Below are positions 24,307 through 37,892 of a DNA stretch of 64,000 nt, in pieces (position 1 is the stretch's first letter; each line of letters begins with the position of its first letter). A program made the position numbers and the translations under genes. This stretch comes from Schizochytrium sp. TIO01 (lineage: Eukaryota > Sar > Bigyra > Thraustochytrida > Thraustochytriidae). The notes beneath the pieces were generated by a model that did not search any database, was not told the DNA's origin, and worked only from the letters and a program-made list of their open reading frames with translations. The stretch is taken from contig SMSO01000037.1 in the NCBI GenBank assembly GCA_004764695.1, positions 418,247 through 482,246 on the forward strand, given 5' to 3'.

Positions 24307-26700
24307 GACTCTCTTCTAAAAGGGCAATCATAGTCTCATGCGGGAGAGACAAGAACTTTCCTTTCCTTCTAGATCTCCATCGACAATACTTTCGTCAGCC
24401 GACCCGATTTCTTGACTTATAGGGCTTGAGGTGCTTTATCTTCGGTACCTTCTATGCTTCGTTTGATTTGTAGGCATATTGACATTATCTTTTTTTCTTT
24501 TTACCATCAAAGCTGTAAAGCTCCCTTTTGCTCTTTTCTGCTCTAGGCTAGGCTCTTGTATTGAGGGTGAAGCCGTCTGTGGCCCAACGTGGGCTTGGGC
24601 TGTGAGTTTGATTCTGGTACTTTAAACTTATTGATATTTGAAGCGGTCAAGGAATGTCTGGTTCCACTCATCGTAGTTACATTTTCCACACCATTTAACC
24701 GAGGCGATGCAAACCTTTCCAAAGCTGGCGTATTGCGCTTTCGAGCATTCGGAGTTCAACAATATAAGACACACCGAGGAAAAACTGTCATAAGTGAGCT
24801 GTTTATTTTGTTTGTATCAATGCCTATTTTACATCAAGAAGGTAATTCAGGTCTGATGCAACCGCCTCGTCGCCCACGACACGGAATACAGGACAAGCTA
24901 CTACTGCATGGCATGCAACACGCAATGACAAACATCATAGGTAATGATTCGCATTAAAGTTTTGCAATCCCTTCGAAAAAGATCTTGGTAGTTTTCGTTT
25001 TGAACAATTTTTAAAATAAAACGGGGAACGTAAGATTGCCATGCAGTGTGTCAGACTTTAAAGTAGGAGATCAAAGGTTTTAGCTTTTGTTGAATGTGGA
25101 ACAACTAACTACACACGTAGTCTGCATGCCACAAACCTGTATTTTCTGTGGTCAAAAACTATGAGTTCTACTTGACCTTTTGCGGAGTACTACACTTTTT
25201 AACCAATATCCACATCAATCGAGCTAGCAACCAGTACGAGCTTCATATATTGAACATGTATAATCGCTTGTACTCTGTTTCCTCCAAAAGCACAAACTTT
25301 CCCTGAAGCAAATGCAAAAGTTTGAAGACCTAGTAAGAGACTAATTCTACCAAATGATAAACATAGTATCCTTGGTATAGATTAGTGACACTTCCATTCT
25401 CTCCAGTTGGAGGCTAGTTCTATGAATCCTTCTACTTAGGCAAATACACAAGTTGAAACTATGTTACTCTACTTAGTTATACAATAAGAAGGATATCTCT
25501 CCTAGCACTTGAGAAAGCTGACATTCCATAGACGCCATATATCTTTGTGTTATGATGGTATACAATACTTAATCACCAAAAGAACTTTTCATGTTTCTTC
25601 CCACTAATTGGTAGCGCATGACATTATCTTACACCTATTCGATGATCAATCACAGCATGAGAATCAGAAAGGTCTACTTGTGAATATACGGCCTTGAAGG
25701 ACGCAAGAAGCACTTCTTTCCCCATCCCTCCTGACTAAAGTGAAGCCCCTTCCAGCATAGCCGCCCTGATTTCTTCACTACTGCCTCGCAGATTTATTTG
25801 ATCTATCTTGAACGAGTTAGATTTGCGAAATCGTATCCGAGGAGACTACACATTACCACAGTTTGCAGAGGCGAATCTGCTAGGACCTTGTCTTTTTTTC
25901 TTTTCTTGAAAACTATAAAAAATAGTTGGAACCAAATTATAACGCACTAACGATGAGTCCTTTGAAGTGAACAAAATAAGAGCAGCGGCTCTATCTTTTG
26001 TTTTAAACCCAAAGTGACCCAATTTCAACTTCCCTATCTTTCACATTCCTAATTTTAGAAAGGTAGAAAGCTTCATTTCGTTTTGCCAAATCCTCTGTCA
26101 ACCTCTTAAGAATGAAATCATGGCTAGATGGCACAACACGATAATGTGAGAGGAAGCGCTGAGTTCAATTCGTCATGTACCTTTATAGTTCTAAGTGAAT
26201 CCTAGAGGGGACCCGCGAAACTTGAGCCAATGCGAATTTTCCTAATGTGACCAGAACGCAGCCTTCGTGCTACGAGCACTTGACATCACTACGAAGGCGA
26301 CTAACCACAGAAAGGAAAGCACTCACTCACAAGTGGCGAGTACGCTACAGTACTATGGAGTTTCGGACCCTAAGAATAACTCTGTTTTCATGGACCGGAA
26401 CCTTAGAGAGAAGCAGAGGAGATAATTTTTAGTTTTCTTTTCAATTCCTCAATTCTTCACAGTCCTAGTTACTCGACTCCTGGTCATTCTCAACTGCTCG
26501 GAAGAAATTTCAAATCTTTTCTTCGAGAACAGGTTCTCTCTAGAACATTCTGAACTGGAGGTCCCATAGGAAAAAAAGTCCACAAACCTTGACTTCAACT
26601 TTGCCCAGCGATGATGTAGTACAGCCGCCAATTTTGACCACCTATTGCAGAAAAGTCGCGCGAAAGAAGCTTTCTCTTATCGAATATCAATCTTCCCTGC
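24307..26700. other. Gene-free interval after the phosphatase gene
   Basis: The first 200-300 bp are probably the 3' untranslated region and terminator of the phosphatase gene. The rest is AT-rich and free of microsatellites. A frame at 24589-24957 is open for 122 codons but starts at TTG and resembles nothing known. I see no other feature. Confidence 0.5.
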
Positions 26701-26778
26701 CCCGTTATTCTGCTTCAGAGCCCTCAGGCACTGCGATCCCACGCACGCAGACAGAAGATAGATAGATATCCATCCTCC

Positions 26779-26826
26779 TTCTTTTCTTTCTTTCCTTTTC
26801 TTTCCTTTTCTTTCTTTTCTTCTTTC
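26779..26826. repeat. (TTTC/TTTCC)n pyrimidine tract
   Basis: An imperfect pyrimidine run on the plus strand, the same family as the GAAA run before Hsp70 but in the opposite orientation. Confidence 0.8.
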
Positions 26827-28990
26827 CCAATCTTTTCATCTTTTCTTTTCTTTTTCCTTTCTGACTCCCTCCCCTCAATGAACTTGAGGGTGTGCTAAGT
26901 ACGCCAACTCCTACAGTTTTGCATACGAGGCCGCCCAATCGCCAAGCAGGCTGTGCTTTGCTCGTCCCAGGTGACCCTCAGGCAACCCTGCAAAAGTTTG
27001 CGAAAGCTAGTCGGCAGTTCGCAGCGATGATCTTACTCCTCCTCCTCCGGCTGCTTTGCGGCCCAGTGGAAGTTCGCTGCTTGCTTTGCATGTATTTGTG
27101 CGAGCAGAGTGCGACCTGAAGCTATCTTCGAGAACAAGTTCACCTCAAGTTTGTTTCGTGACGACGACTACAATGGCGATTTCGATGACGATGGTGATCA
27201 AGACTTCACGTCGGAGGGTCAAGCCAGCCAGCCAAGCAAGCAAACAAAATCACTCAAGCAAAGCCAAGAAGCACTTCTGTGGTGAGCACTGTGTCGCCGA
27301 GGCTCTCTTGAATGATCATTCTTTGAGCAGATGATGATCTCGATCTTGATGTAAACCTTGATCTTGATATTGCTACTTCAGCTGCTTCTGCTCATACCCC
27401 GAGACGGCGTTGTCTTTTCCTTCACGCGAAGTTTTTGCAGGAATTACTGCACCGCAGAAGTGCTTTGGAAAAAGCAGATCTATCTATCTACCTGAAGTTA
27501 GGCAGTGGGCACTTTTGTTTACTTTTAAAATGAAACAAAGTGCAAAACAGAAGTTGTTTTCAATTAAAATTCCCATATTTATTCATTTATTTTTAATTTA
27601 TAAAGAACAGTCTGCAGATATCATATATCAAAAGCTCGAACTATATAGATGTAGATATCGAACTTTGAAATTCATTATCATTGTTATTTACACGAATTAA
27701 AAATAAATTGCAAGAAATGTAAGATGATCAAAGGTACCTGCTTTTTCTCAGCAGCAGCAGCAGAACAAACAACGAACTGGAGTCGGCGGCAGCTTAAGAA
27801 GTGATGTAAAGCAATAGCTAAAGCGTAGTGGGTATGTCTCCTCCTGCTGTCCTGTGAAGTGGGATGTTATTGACAGCGGAGGTGATTCTCTAGCTAGAAA
27901 GCATTTCGACCTACAAGCAACATGCCCACGACGTGTAATCAGCGTTGCCGGGCTTTCCTTGATCTGCGGTCCTTCCTGTAAGCACTTAGCATTTGCAGGC
28001 AGCGGCATTCCTTCCTCTTTGAAGACGATGCTGCGGCGACCATCGTCACGAAGTTTCCCAAGAGCTTGATCCACAACAGAGAATTTCAATGATGGCAATT
28101 TGACAACCAATTCTGCTACAATCATCGCGAGTTACAGCTCTCGCTGAGATCCTCTGGAGGTACTTTATCACATGCTGCAGAAGCCTGAGCGATTATTCGC
28201 CTCAGCATTACGTTGGAATGAGTCGAGAGGCGCGCCTTCTTCCCTGTACGAGCCAGATGTATTTCTCTAGAGAGTCTATTGCATATGTCCTGCTAGCCCT
28301 GCATTTGCCACAGCCCTGAACGTGTAAAGAAACCCGGTTCTTGTTCGTGTTCCGATTTCTAATGCTGTGCCTGGAATTTGCAATCTTCACAATTTGCAGC
28401 TGTGTTTTGATCATTTAAGACAGTGCTTCGCCAGCTCATAGCAGGCAGGAGCCTGCCTATTCATTTGCCGGTCTTCAGGGAATGTAAATTCCTTCCTGGA
28501 GGTCTACGATGATCTTTTGCTACCTGCTCGAGAGTTTGTGCCCGTGTCACAAGAAGACGATTTAACTGAAGTTCTTTCTCGCTTGGCGTGAATTGTTCTT
28601 TCTCGTCGCCGGTCGTGTCAGCATACTCTTGTCTAAACTCGCGAAGGAAGCAGCAGCAGCTGCAGCTGCGAGTGTGATGATCGATCATCATCTCGAGATT
28701 ACAAAACCCACGCTGCGCAAGTCTCTGCGGAAAGTTCATAGCGACGTCGATACCTTCGAGCAACTGAGCAGAAAGTATTTATACGCTTTGCTTGCGCCGC
28801 CATTGTGGCTTCAGACATGCATGCCAATATTCTGCGGGAGTGCTTCTAATTAACTTCATGAATCGCCTCTGTGGTAGCACCTTTTAGCTAGCTAGGAAAC
28901 GAATGTTTGCGATTAGGTTTATTATATTTATTAATTCTTTTGAAATATATTTATACAAAAGAAAGAAAGGTTAAAATAGGGTGTTAATAT

Positions 28991-29012
28991 TAAATAAATA
29001 AATAAATAAATA
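28991..29012. repeat. (AAAT)n microsatellite
   Basis: Five copies of AAAT/AATA. Confidence 0.85.
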
Positions 29013-30330
29013 TCATTATCATTATCTTCAAGATGGAAACCACTCAGTAACCAAAATGGAGATGTGATTTAAGAAAAAAATGTGGTAGCTCGTAGGTGGT
29101 AGAGTTTGTTATCTGTTTTAGCTTTTTGGCGGCTAAAGGTGAGATGATGCGAGAGAACGATCAAACGATGACCGCGAAACTCGCAGACCTTCTCGAATAT
29201 GCAGTGCATTCATTGATCAGGAGGCTGACGGTCTGATTTCCGGGTTCTTTTGCGAAGAGGTCAGATTGTTTTCGCTGATGCATTCATTGCCAATTGAAAG
29301 TGGAGAACAAGAATGCCAAGAACAGCAGGAGAAGAAACGCCAACAAGAAGAACAGCGCACTGAGCAACAGAGGTTTCTTGGCAAAGGCTTCTTTCACCGC
29401 CTTTATAAATGAGACTCAGAGAACGTCAACGTAAACAAACAAAATGCTTTCATTTCTTGCCACGTTCTTCATGCACGTTGTACACATCTTCAAGGTCAAC
29501 GCAATGTAAGACATTCCCGCCAGCCAGATCTGGTCGTCGCCAACTTCGCCTCGGGGAAGAACTTCTTCGCGGCCGTGTCAGTGTGTATCTTGCTCCACCA
29601 AAGTCAGCAAAATAGGCAGTGCTAATTGATTGTGCAATCCTCAACATTGTCTCCAAATGTCAAACCTCCTCGAACTCCAGAGAGACAGCCATTTTATCTT
29701 TGACTCACTTCGACTTTTCATCAATTAATTTCATGTACGCAGTCGCATGGAAATAAATCGTCAGCTTAAACATCGGTGTCGATTGTGGTGGCATGCAAGC
29801 AAGCAACTGAACTCTGCGTTAAGTTGCCTCGCAGGAGGGAGCTCGTTGCACCTAGCTTTTGCTGTCTCTGTTGCTTTTCTTGGCGCACTCGACGCTGCAC
29901 TTGAGCTTTCCGGACATCGGAGCTTTGGCTTTACAATGAGTGAGACTACTGCTACCTACTCCTACTACTGTGTAGAGAGTGTTTTCCAGACGGGGTGATT
30001 GAGGGAGTACCAATCGGCACTTTCTGAAATCAACATCATTATCGTTTGATCATCCGTCATCAATAGAGTGGACTTGAATGACTTATATATATATAAATCT
30101 TGAGGTTCTTGAAGAGAAGAACAAAACCTCCGCGCTCACTTTGAGGTCAGCTGGTGCCACGAGTGTTGTTGCCTCTCTCGAGTAGATGTTTGTCGAATTT
30201 CAATCGCAGGTCTAGCTTCGCTTTAGATTTCTTTGCTTGCCTTTTTAGTTGGCTTTTCACAGTGCAATTGAATTCATGGCGCTGCTTTGCATTGAGGCAA
30301 ATTGCTTTGCATCTGCTCGATTAGATTGCA

Positions 30331-30350
30331 TTGCTTGCTTGCTTGCTTGC
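30331..30350. repeat. (TTGC)n microsatellite
   Basis: Five tandem copies. Confidence 0.85.
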
Positions 30351-32295
30351 GAATTTCCACATCGCTTTGTTGCAGTAGGTTGTGAATTGTAATGGCATCT
30401 GTATCCAAGTTCATTTCCTTGCAATCACCATAATATAATCTTCCTCGCACTGTTGGTCTCGTGCAGGTGCACCACAGGAGTGCACTGCCTCTCCAGTTCC
30501 CATTGCCCTTTTCACCCCAAGAGCAATCCGGCATGCTCAGAGCCTGTGGCGGGCTTGAGTGGACCCCAAGCTTGTATTAGGGTCATCTTCAGTCAGCACA
30601 GCGCAATCTGTTCAAACTCTGCAGAGCAATGCAACGCAATGACTTCGTGCGTGCAGACGATACAATCTGTGTGATGGCTTTCACATGCAACTATAGACTC
30701 GACGGAGAACGCACTAATTTTTTTAATAATTATTTATCTACTCAGTATCTATTAAAAAGAACAAGGGAAACGTTCAACTTTTCTTCTATGACCTTTCTTC
30801 TCTTCATATACATTAAAATAAAAAAAATAAAATATATACTTTTAACAAATTTCCATCATGCTAAAACAAAAAGTAAAGTAAAAAGAAAGCAGAAGGGCGA
30901 AAGAAGATCAGAACAAAAACCAGGGACCATGAATCCTCTGCCTCCGTAATACTAACGCAAAACTTGTACCCGCGGCCCCATATTTCCGTGTTTCTTCTCC
31001 TCTACCTCCATCCTTGTCAATCCACACCTTCTGTGAGCTCATACGAACGGCCCATAAATTCAATCAATCAATCAAATCCTCCATTGCAATGGCTTGGAAA
31101 ATAATCTTTCCCTTCAATCATTTCTTCAAAGCTTTTTTCAATATAAAAAAGAAAGAAAAATAGGAAGAAAAGGCTAAAACACATTTTCCTTCTTTCAATA
31201 ATTAAAAATAAATCAGTCTTCGTAAACCCTTTTTCGCCACTACTTCTAGAAATACCTACCTAATACCTCTATAGTACCGCACCCTCCTAGTCGAACTTGT
31301 AGTAAACTAGCCTCCACACTATAGGACACCACCCCTACGTCCCTTGCTTTCGGAGCCACCCACTTTCATTCCCCATGTTCCCTCATATTCCTGAGGCTGT
31401 CTCGCTGGTCCTGGAGTTGATAGGATGTGGCGCGGATGTGGGGCTTGGCGAGAACTGTTCTCGAAGGTTGGTGACGAGAAGAATTTGAAGCCTTCTGATT
31501 TGGGTAATTAGGTTGAGAGGATTCTATACGTGTGAGTCTGGGGTTATTATGGTGATATGTAGGAACTTGTATGCGTTGATGGAGAGCAAATTGTGGAAGG
31601 AGGGAAAAGACAACTTTGAGAATGGGCACTTTTGTACTTTTGAAGTTCTTTTGGTCTGCTTCAAGATTAGATCTGAAATAAATATACAAAAGACAGTCAG
31701 AACGATGCGTGAGACTTGAGACCTTCATCTTCATTATCTCGATGGCAGAAGAAAGCAGAAGAGGCCCTCTCGACGATCAATCTAGAACAAACCTTCGTTG
31801 TTGAAACCCGCCAGAAGAGAAAAACAGGAACGTAAAAAGAAAAGTAAAAACACAAAAGAGCGAAAAGAAAACTTGATCGAAGAAGAAAGGCTTTTCTTTT
31901 CCTGCGCCCTATTACCATCCTTTCACCAATACAAGAAGTGTCGCCTATCTAACAATACCCCTGCCATTCTGAGGGCCCTCGTATGAGTTCCTGCCGCGCA
32001 AGTTAACTTATGGGCGCCCTCCTCACAAGGCGCTCCAGTGGGGCTGTGAGGGGAAAGTTGGCCCCAGTGGAGAACTTCTCGCGAAGAACAGAGTGCCTCG
32101 TCGCGTTCTCGCTGAGCACAGACGCCGCCGTTCTCGCGCTTCGGAGCCCGAGCGGCGCCTTCGACCTTTATGCGCGTGCCTGCGGCGGTGTCGGCTCCGT
32201 CTTTGCCGCTGATTTGGCGGCGGCCCGGCGCCTCTGGATTGGCCTGAGCGCATAAATCCGCCGGGTTTTTGCTGCGGTCTCCGCATTCCTTCGAG

Positions 32296-32326
32296 ATCGA
32301 TCGATCGATTGATTGATTGATTGATT
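32296..32326. repeat. (ATCG)n passing into (ATTG)n
   Basis: A GATC-type run changes into a GATT-type run by one transition and continues in register. Confidence 0.9.
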
Positions 32327-32767
32327 CATTCGAATCCTTTTCAACACATTTTATTTTAACTGAGCATTTATTTTATGTTTGGCAAACTTAAGTTTGGAAC
32401 AGACTTAGAAAAAAGAACAAAGAAAGAAAGAAACGTATAAAAACATACTCTGAAGGAGATAATAATAATATGGACTAAAAGGCGGAAATGCAGTTCGCTC
32501 GAAATTTGCAGAAATCGAGGAACCGGAGCTGAGGTTCAATCAGTTCGAGGAGGCCAAAGTAAGCTCAGGCCGGTGCGCGATTGTTTCGTGGACTTCGTTG
32601 CGATGTGCGTGCACATGGCCCGCGGAAGATTTCGTCGGCCGAGCGTCGTCTTGAGAAGCAGATAGCTTCGAATTCACTTGAGTCTGTCTGGAGTTCACAG
32701 AGGTCATTCGCTCGTTCTTTCGCGTTTCTGTTCAAAGTCAATGCGACAACAAAGGAACAGAGATAGA

Positions 32768-32807
32768 GAAACAGATTGAAACAAATTGAAACAGATTGAA
32801 ACAGATT
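32768..32807. repeat. 10-bp tandem repeat GAAACAGATT
   Basis: Four copies, one with a single substitution, followed by a partial copy. The period is close to one helical turn. Confidence 0.9.
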
Positions 32808-32830
32808 GAAAGAAACAAAGATAGTCATCC

Positions 32831-32854
32831 ATCGATCGATCGATCGATTGATCG
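32831..32854. repeat. (ATCG)n microsatellite
   Basis: Five to six copies of the self-complementary GATC unit, followed by an imperfect AAGCC-type array to about 32905. Confidence 0.85.
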
Positions 32855-33338
32855 CCAATCAAGCCAAGCCAAGTCAAGCCACGCTAAGCCACGCCACGAG
32901 CGGCCACGGCGACTGTCCTTCTAGGCGCAGACCGCCTTGAAGGCCGTCCTCTGGTGCCTGGCAGCCAGCTAGCCTAGCAGGCCTCGGCAGAAAGAAGGCG
33001 ACGAAGAGCGCAGGCGACGAAGAACTACAGAGATCGCATCACATCGTGGACGGATTTGCTCGCCTAAGAGTGTCTACCTAATCTATAGGGATATGTAGAC
33101 AGACAGGATCTGCATTACATTTTAAAAGGTTGTTTGTTCCATTTAATTACTATTGATAAAAAACATAAATAAATAAATAATATGTTTATTTATTTCGCTC
33201 GAAAACATAGTTTCTCATACATTGTTGTTGTCTTTAAAGCGAGTAAAAGAACAGCAATCGTAATAAATGAAAGTAAGAAAATCGCAGCAATCAGTCAAAG
33301 GAGAACGTGCGGAGGCTCAACTCGGCGGAGAGTGAGTG

Positions 33339-33356
33339 AGAGAGAGAGAGAGAGAG
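33339..33356. repeat. (GA)n dinucleotide run
   Basis: Nine GA copies. Confidence 0.85.
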
Positions 33357-34018
33357 TAAGAACGTACGAGCGATTGCCGATGATGGAACAGCAAAACTCA
33401 GGTCGCAGAGGCTTGTTTGTTCGAGGATCGAGAGAAAGCGAGAAGAAAGAAAGGAAACCAAGAAGCCGTGCAAAATGTGGCAGCCGCAGGTTTTTCATGA
33501 TGTTTCTTTTGTCATTTGTTGAAAAAGAATGGTTTAAATAAAATCGATAAATCTGTTTACTGTTTAAAGCGGAAACAAACATGCATACATTTAGGCCTTC
33601 TTTGGGCACGGAATGAATGAAAGAAACAGAGTAAATGCGACTGCTTCAAAGGCGGCTCAGCTCAAGAAAGAGAAAAGAGCTCTCTCTCTAGTCAGCTCCA
33701 TGATCCATGAAGCGGCAGGAGCTGTTCGTTGTTGCGTGTATCTTCGTGGCGAATGAAAATGAGGCGCGAGAAGGAGACGCAAGGCAGAGGCTCCGGAAGC
33801 GGAAGACTCAGTCAGGCCGAGGAGGAGAAACAAGAAGAAGCCGCAGCGCTGCGGAGAAAGGGCGCTGTTTCTTTCCTGCCTGGGCTTTGGCTGCGTGCGG
33901 AAAGTTGATTTTGCGGCAGAGAAGAAAGAAAAGGCACAGCCTGAGCAGAGCAGTAGGGGATTGCTATAGAGAACGCTAGGAGGGAGAAAGAAGGAAAGAA
34001 AGAAAGAAAACAAAAGAT

Positions 34019-34039
34019 GTCTGTCTGTCTGTCTGTCTG
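34019..34039. repeat. (TGTC)n microsatellite
   Basis: Five copies, about 80 bp before the long purine tract. Confidence 0.85.
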
Positions 34040-34119
34040 CGTTTCAATATGGCGACGAGGAGGATATTTTGAAATTGAAAGGGAATATGAGGGGCGTAAA
34101 AAGAAATCGTAGCTCAGAC

Positions 34120-34562
<443 letters not shown>

Positions 34563-34630
34563 TCGAAAGCAGCAAATCCCTTTCTCTCGTTTCTTCTCTC
34601 AACTCCAACTCCGTGCCTCCCCTCGCGACC
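34563..34630 (+). promoter_or_regulatory. Pyrimidine-rich leader and start context of mitochondrial Hsp70
   Basis: After the purine tract the composition flips: the last 50 bases before the gene are mostly C and T. The ATG at 34631 follows GCGACC, a near-ideal eukaryotic start context, and is doubled (ATG ATG). No clear TATA box is seen between the purine tract and the ATG. A frame extension to a GTG at 34613 exists, but there is no reason to use it. Confidence 0.5.
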
Positions 34631-36676
34631 ATGATGTTGGGCAACGTGATGCGCCGTCAGGCGCTTAAGACCTCCTCCTCTCGCGGTCTCCATGGCGTGA
34701 GCAAGCGTGTCTCCCAGCTGGAGTCCGCCAGCTCCCTGCCCGCGACCTCGTCCATGTGGCACATGCCGCAGCGTGGCTTTGCCGGCAAGGTCACCGGCGA
34801 TGTCATCGGTATCGATCTTGGTACCACCAACTCCTGTGTTGCCGTCATGGACGGTAAGAACGCCCGCGTGATCGAGAACTCTGAGGGTTCCCGCACCACC
34901 CCCTCCATCGTTGCCATCCTCGATGACGGCGAGGAGCTCGTCGGTATGCCCGCCAAGCGCCAGGCCGTCACCAACCCTGAGAACACCTTCTACGCCACCA
35001 AGCGTCTCATCGGCCAGAACTTCGACTCTCCTGAGGTCCAGAAGGTCATCGGCATGGTCCCCTACAAGATCATCAAGGCTAAGAACGGCGACGCCTGGGT
35101 TGCCGGCAGCTCTGGCAAGGACTACTCTCCTTCCCAGATTGGCTCCAAGGTGCTCAACAAGATGAAGGAGACCGCCTCTGCCTTCCTCGGAACCCAGCCC
35201 AAGCAGGCCGTCATCACCGTGCCCGCTTACTTCAACGACTCCCAGCGTCAGGCTACCAAGGATGCCGGTAAGATCGCTGGTCTCGACGTGCTCCGTATCA
35301 TCAACGAGCCCACCGCCGCTGCTCTTGCCTACGGCTGTGACAAGTCTGACGATGCTCTCATCGCTGTGTACGATCTTGGTGGTGGTACCTTTGATGTGTC
35401 CATTCTTGAGATCTCTGGTGGTGTCTTTGAGGTCAAGGCCACCAACGGTGACACCGTTCTCGGTGGTGAGGACTTCGATGAGGCCCTCATGAAGCACATC
35501 AGCGACGCCTTCAAGAAGGAGACCGGCATTGACCTCAGCTCCGACAGTCTTGCCACCCAGCGTCTCCGTGAGGCCGCCGAGAAGGCCAAGCGTGAGCTCG
35601 ATGCCCTCAAGCAGACCGATGTCAACCTTCCCTTCATCACCGCCGATGCTTCTGGCCCCAAGCACTTGAACGTGAAGATCACCCGTTCCCAGTTCGAGAA
35701 CCTCGTCGCCAACCTCATTGACCGCACCGTCAGCCCGTGCAAGAAGGCCATGAGCGATGCCGGCATCTCCACCAACGAGCTCGATGAGGTCATCCTTGTC
35801 GGTGGCATGAGCCGCATGCCCAAGGTCCAGGAGACCGTCGAGAAGGTCTTCTCCAAGGCCCCCTCCAAGAACGTCAACCCCGATGAGGTTGTCGCTCTCG
35901 GTGCCGCCATCCAGGGAGGTGTTCTCCGTGGTGACGTCAAGGACATTCTCCTTCTCGATGTGACCCCCCTCTCCCTCGGTATTGAGACCCTCGGCGGTGT
36001 CTTCACTCGCCTCATCAACCGTAACACCACCATCCCCACCAAGAAGTCCCAGACCTTCTCCACCGCTGCCGACAACCAGTCCCAGGTCAGCATCAAGGTC
36101 CTCCAGGGTGAGCGTGAGATGGCTGTTGACAACAAGCTCCTCGGAAACTTCGAGCTCGTCGGCATCCCCCCTGCCCCCCGCGGTATCCCCCAGATTGAGG
36201 TCACCTTCGACATTGACGCCAACGGTATCTGCAACGTTTCCGCCAAGGACAAGGCCACCGGCAAGGAGCAGCAGATCACCATCCAGAGTTCTGGTGGTCT
36301 CTCCGACTCCGAGATCGAGCAGATGGTCAAGGACGCTGAGGCCAACGCATCCGCCGATAAGGAGCGCAAGGAAATCATTGACATCACCAACGACGCTGAC
36401 GCTCTTGCCTACTCCACCGAGAAGACTGTTTCCGAGCACGCCGACAAGCTCTCTGCTGAGGACAAGAAGGCCGTTGAGGATGCCATCAAGGAGATGCGCG
36501 CCGCTCTTGACGCCGACCCCAAGGTTCTCGATGACCTCCGTGCCAAGAAGGACGCTCTCCAGCAGGCTTCCATGAAGATTGGCTCTGCCATCTACGGCCA
36601 GGGCAACGCCGGTGGCGCCAAGGCTGACAACAAGGAGGACGTCAAGGACGCCGACTTCGAGGAGAAGAAGAAGTAA
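34631..36676 (+). CDS. Mitochondrial Hsp70 chaperone (DnaK type)
   Basis: A 681-residue Hsp70 of the mitochondrial/DnaK class, which powers matrix import, folds proteins and, with HscB, releases Fe-S clusters from the scaffold. Residues 1-50 form a presequence (basic, Ser-rich, no acidic cluster until about 31), with a likely cleavage near QRGF/AGK at 50. The ATPase domain carries IDLGTTNSC (61-69), [12 protein letters not shown] (246-257) and [11 protein letters not shown] (387-397). The substrate-binding domain follows, including [19 protein letters not shown], and the protein ends in a charged tail DADFEEKKK rather than the cytosolic EEVD. Length is usual for the family. There are no introns. 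Codon use is strongly biased to C or G endings, as expected for high expression. Its cofactor HscB is encoded 5.5 kb away on the other strand. Confidence 0.97.
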   Translation: MMLGNVMRRQALKTSSSRGLHGVSKRVSQLESASSLPATSSMWHMPQRGFAGKVTGDVIGIDLGTTNSCVAVMDGKNARVIENSEGSRTTPSIVAILDDGEELVGMPAKRQAVTNPENTFYATKRLIGQNFDSPEVQKVIGMVPYKIIKAKNGDAWVAGSSGKDYSPSQIGSKVLNKMKETASAFLGTQPKQAVITVPAYFNDSQRQATKDAGKIAGLDVLRIINEPTAAALAYGCDKSDDALIAVYDLGGGTFDVSILEISGGVFEVKATNGDTVLGGEDFDEALMKHISDAFKKETGIDLSSDSLATQRLREAAEKAKRELDALKQTDVNLPFITADASGPKHLNVKITRSQFENLVANLIDRTVSPCKKAMSDAGISTNELDEVILVGGMSRMPKVQETVEKVFSKAPSKNVNPDEVVALGAAIQGGVLRGDVKDILLLDVTPLSLGIETLGGVFTRLINRNTTIPTKKSQTFSTAADNQSQVSIKVLQGEREMAVDNKLLGNFELVGIPPAPRGIPQIEVTFDIDANGICNVSAKDKATGKEQQITIQSSGGLSDSEIEQMVKDAEANASADKERKEIIDITNDADALAYSTEKTVSEHADKLSAEDKKAVEDAIKEMRAALDADPKVLDDLRAKKDALQQASMKIGSAIYGQGNAGGAKADNKEDVKDADFEEKKK

Positions 36677-37640
36677 ATACGCAATGCATAGCATAGCATA
36701 GCACCACCCCCTTTCTTTCCTTTTCAGACATACATTAACTAAACACAACACCCACCACAGTATACGTACCAACGATTCTCGAAAGAGCTTTAGTGAATTA
36801 ATTGATTTCAAGAGCCGCCATTTTCTGCGTTGCTTTTGTCTGTCTCCTTATCTACCTAAGTCATATTCTCTTTCGTTTTTTATAATACACACTGACATCA
36901 TCACCTATTACCTCCTGCATGTCTGTAGTCCAATGTATGTATACTTCTTTTCTATCTTACGTCCCGTCATAGATTTCACTTAGATTCACATTACAACAAA
37001 TTACCTTCGTTTTCTATTCTTTTCTCTTTCATGTCACACAAAATCTCCAAGAAATGATTGAACTTTATCTGGCTCTCAGTAGAAAGCGACTTCTAGACTC
37101 ACAGGCTATTCATAATAGCGAAGCCAAAATAAGAAAACTCCTTCGGATATTGGTGGCAGATTGAACAGGGTCGTCTACACGAATTTCTCCGCACGATAAG
37201 TACTGTGTTTTTATTTCAGACCAAGTTGTACCACCGTGACTGAAAATCCAAAATTTAAATGTAAGCCAACACAGTTTTTATGATCTAAATAGATTTAGGG
37301 TGAGATTTTCGGAACAGCGAATCTTTCACATACAGTGAAACCAAAACACTAATTTTGAGGAAATCTATTGTGGCTTACTGTGTTGCCAATACTTTTATGC
37401 AAGTGGGGCGTGGCGCAAAAAGCCGTGGTGGTCTTCGATTTCCGAAGTGCAATATTAATATCAATAAACAAGCAACGAAACAAAGTAAAGACTCTATTGC
37501 TATCAGTAAGACCCAGGCTCAATGTAGCTTACGTTAACTTTAGATATGTCTAAAATCAACATATTTGCTTCCCTGCGTAACCCTGAATTTTATTCGGACT
37601 ACATTTCTCGGGAATAGCTGCAAAGGTATTCCTGCCAGGG
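36677..37640. other. 3' flank of Hsp70
   Basis: Probably the 3' UTR and terminator of Hsp70 followed by AT-rich spacer. The first 200 bp are C/A/T-rich and contain two close copies of a GCATAGCATA-like word at 36685-36700. No gene is seen. Confidence 0.5.
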
Positions 37641-37646
37641 ACATGA

Positions 37647-37841
37647 GTGAGATATCTCTTTCTCAATCATATGTGTACATGTGAATCTAGCGGGTGGCTC
37701 GGTTTGAATTGTGAAACCAAATGTGAGGTTTCATCGGAGCGCGGCTACTATACAAAAGAGGGTGTAACTTGCAACTTTCCTTACTATGGCAATCTATGCG
37801 AATGTGTTAGTTCTTGGAGCAACCCAAATTGTACTACCTAA
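37647..37841 (+). pseudogene. Cysteine-rich EGF-like fragment
   Basis: The frame reads CTCESSGWLGLNCE and, about 30 residues later, CECVSSWSNPNC. Both fit the C-terminal half of an EGF-like module (C-x-C-x(2-5)-GW/W-x-x-x-x-C). The frame has no ATG at its start and is closed upstream by a stop, so this looks like the tail of a secreted or surface protein whose front is lost, or an isolated exon. It ends with a normal TAA. I do not know which protein it belonged to. Confidence 0.45.
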
Positions 37842-37892
37842 TTCAATATACGATAGTTTATGTTCCCTTTTATTTATTTATTTATGTATTGA

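Larger units (their letters stand above)
26700..34119. other. Microsatellite-rich interval upstream of Hsp70
   Basis: Simple repeats resume at about 26.7 kb and continue to the Hsp70 promoter. No gene is recognisable: frames are short, often shadows of repeats, and lack family motifs. AT-rich blocks at 27520-27720, 28910-29010, 30720-30880 and 31130-31210 separate more GC-balanced blocks. Confidence 0.55.

Noticed and set aside
34613-34630. A six-codon extension of Hsp70 to a GTG start.
   Set aside because: Eukaryotic nuclear genes start at ATG, and the ATG at 34631 has a near-ideal context.
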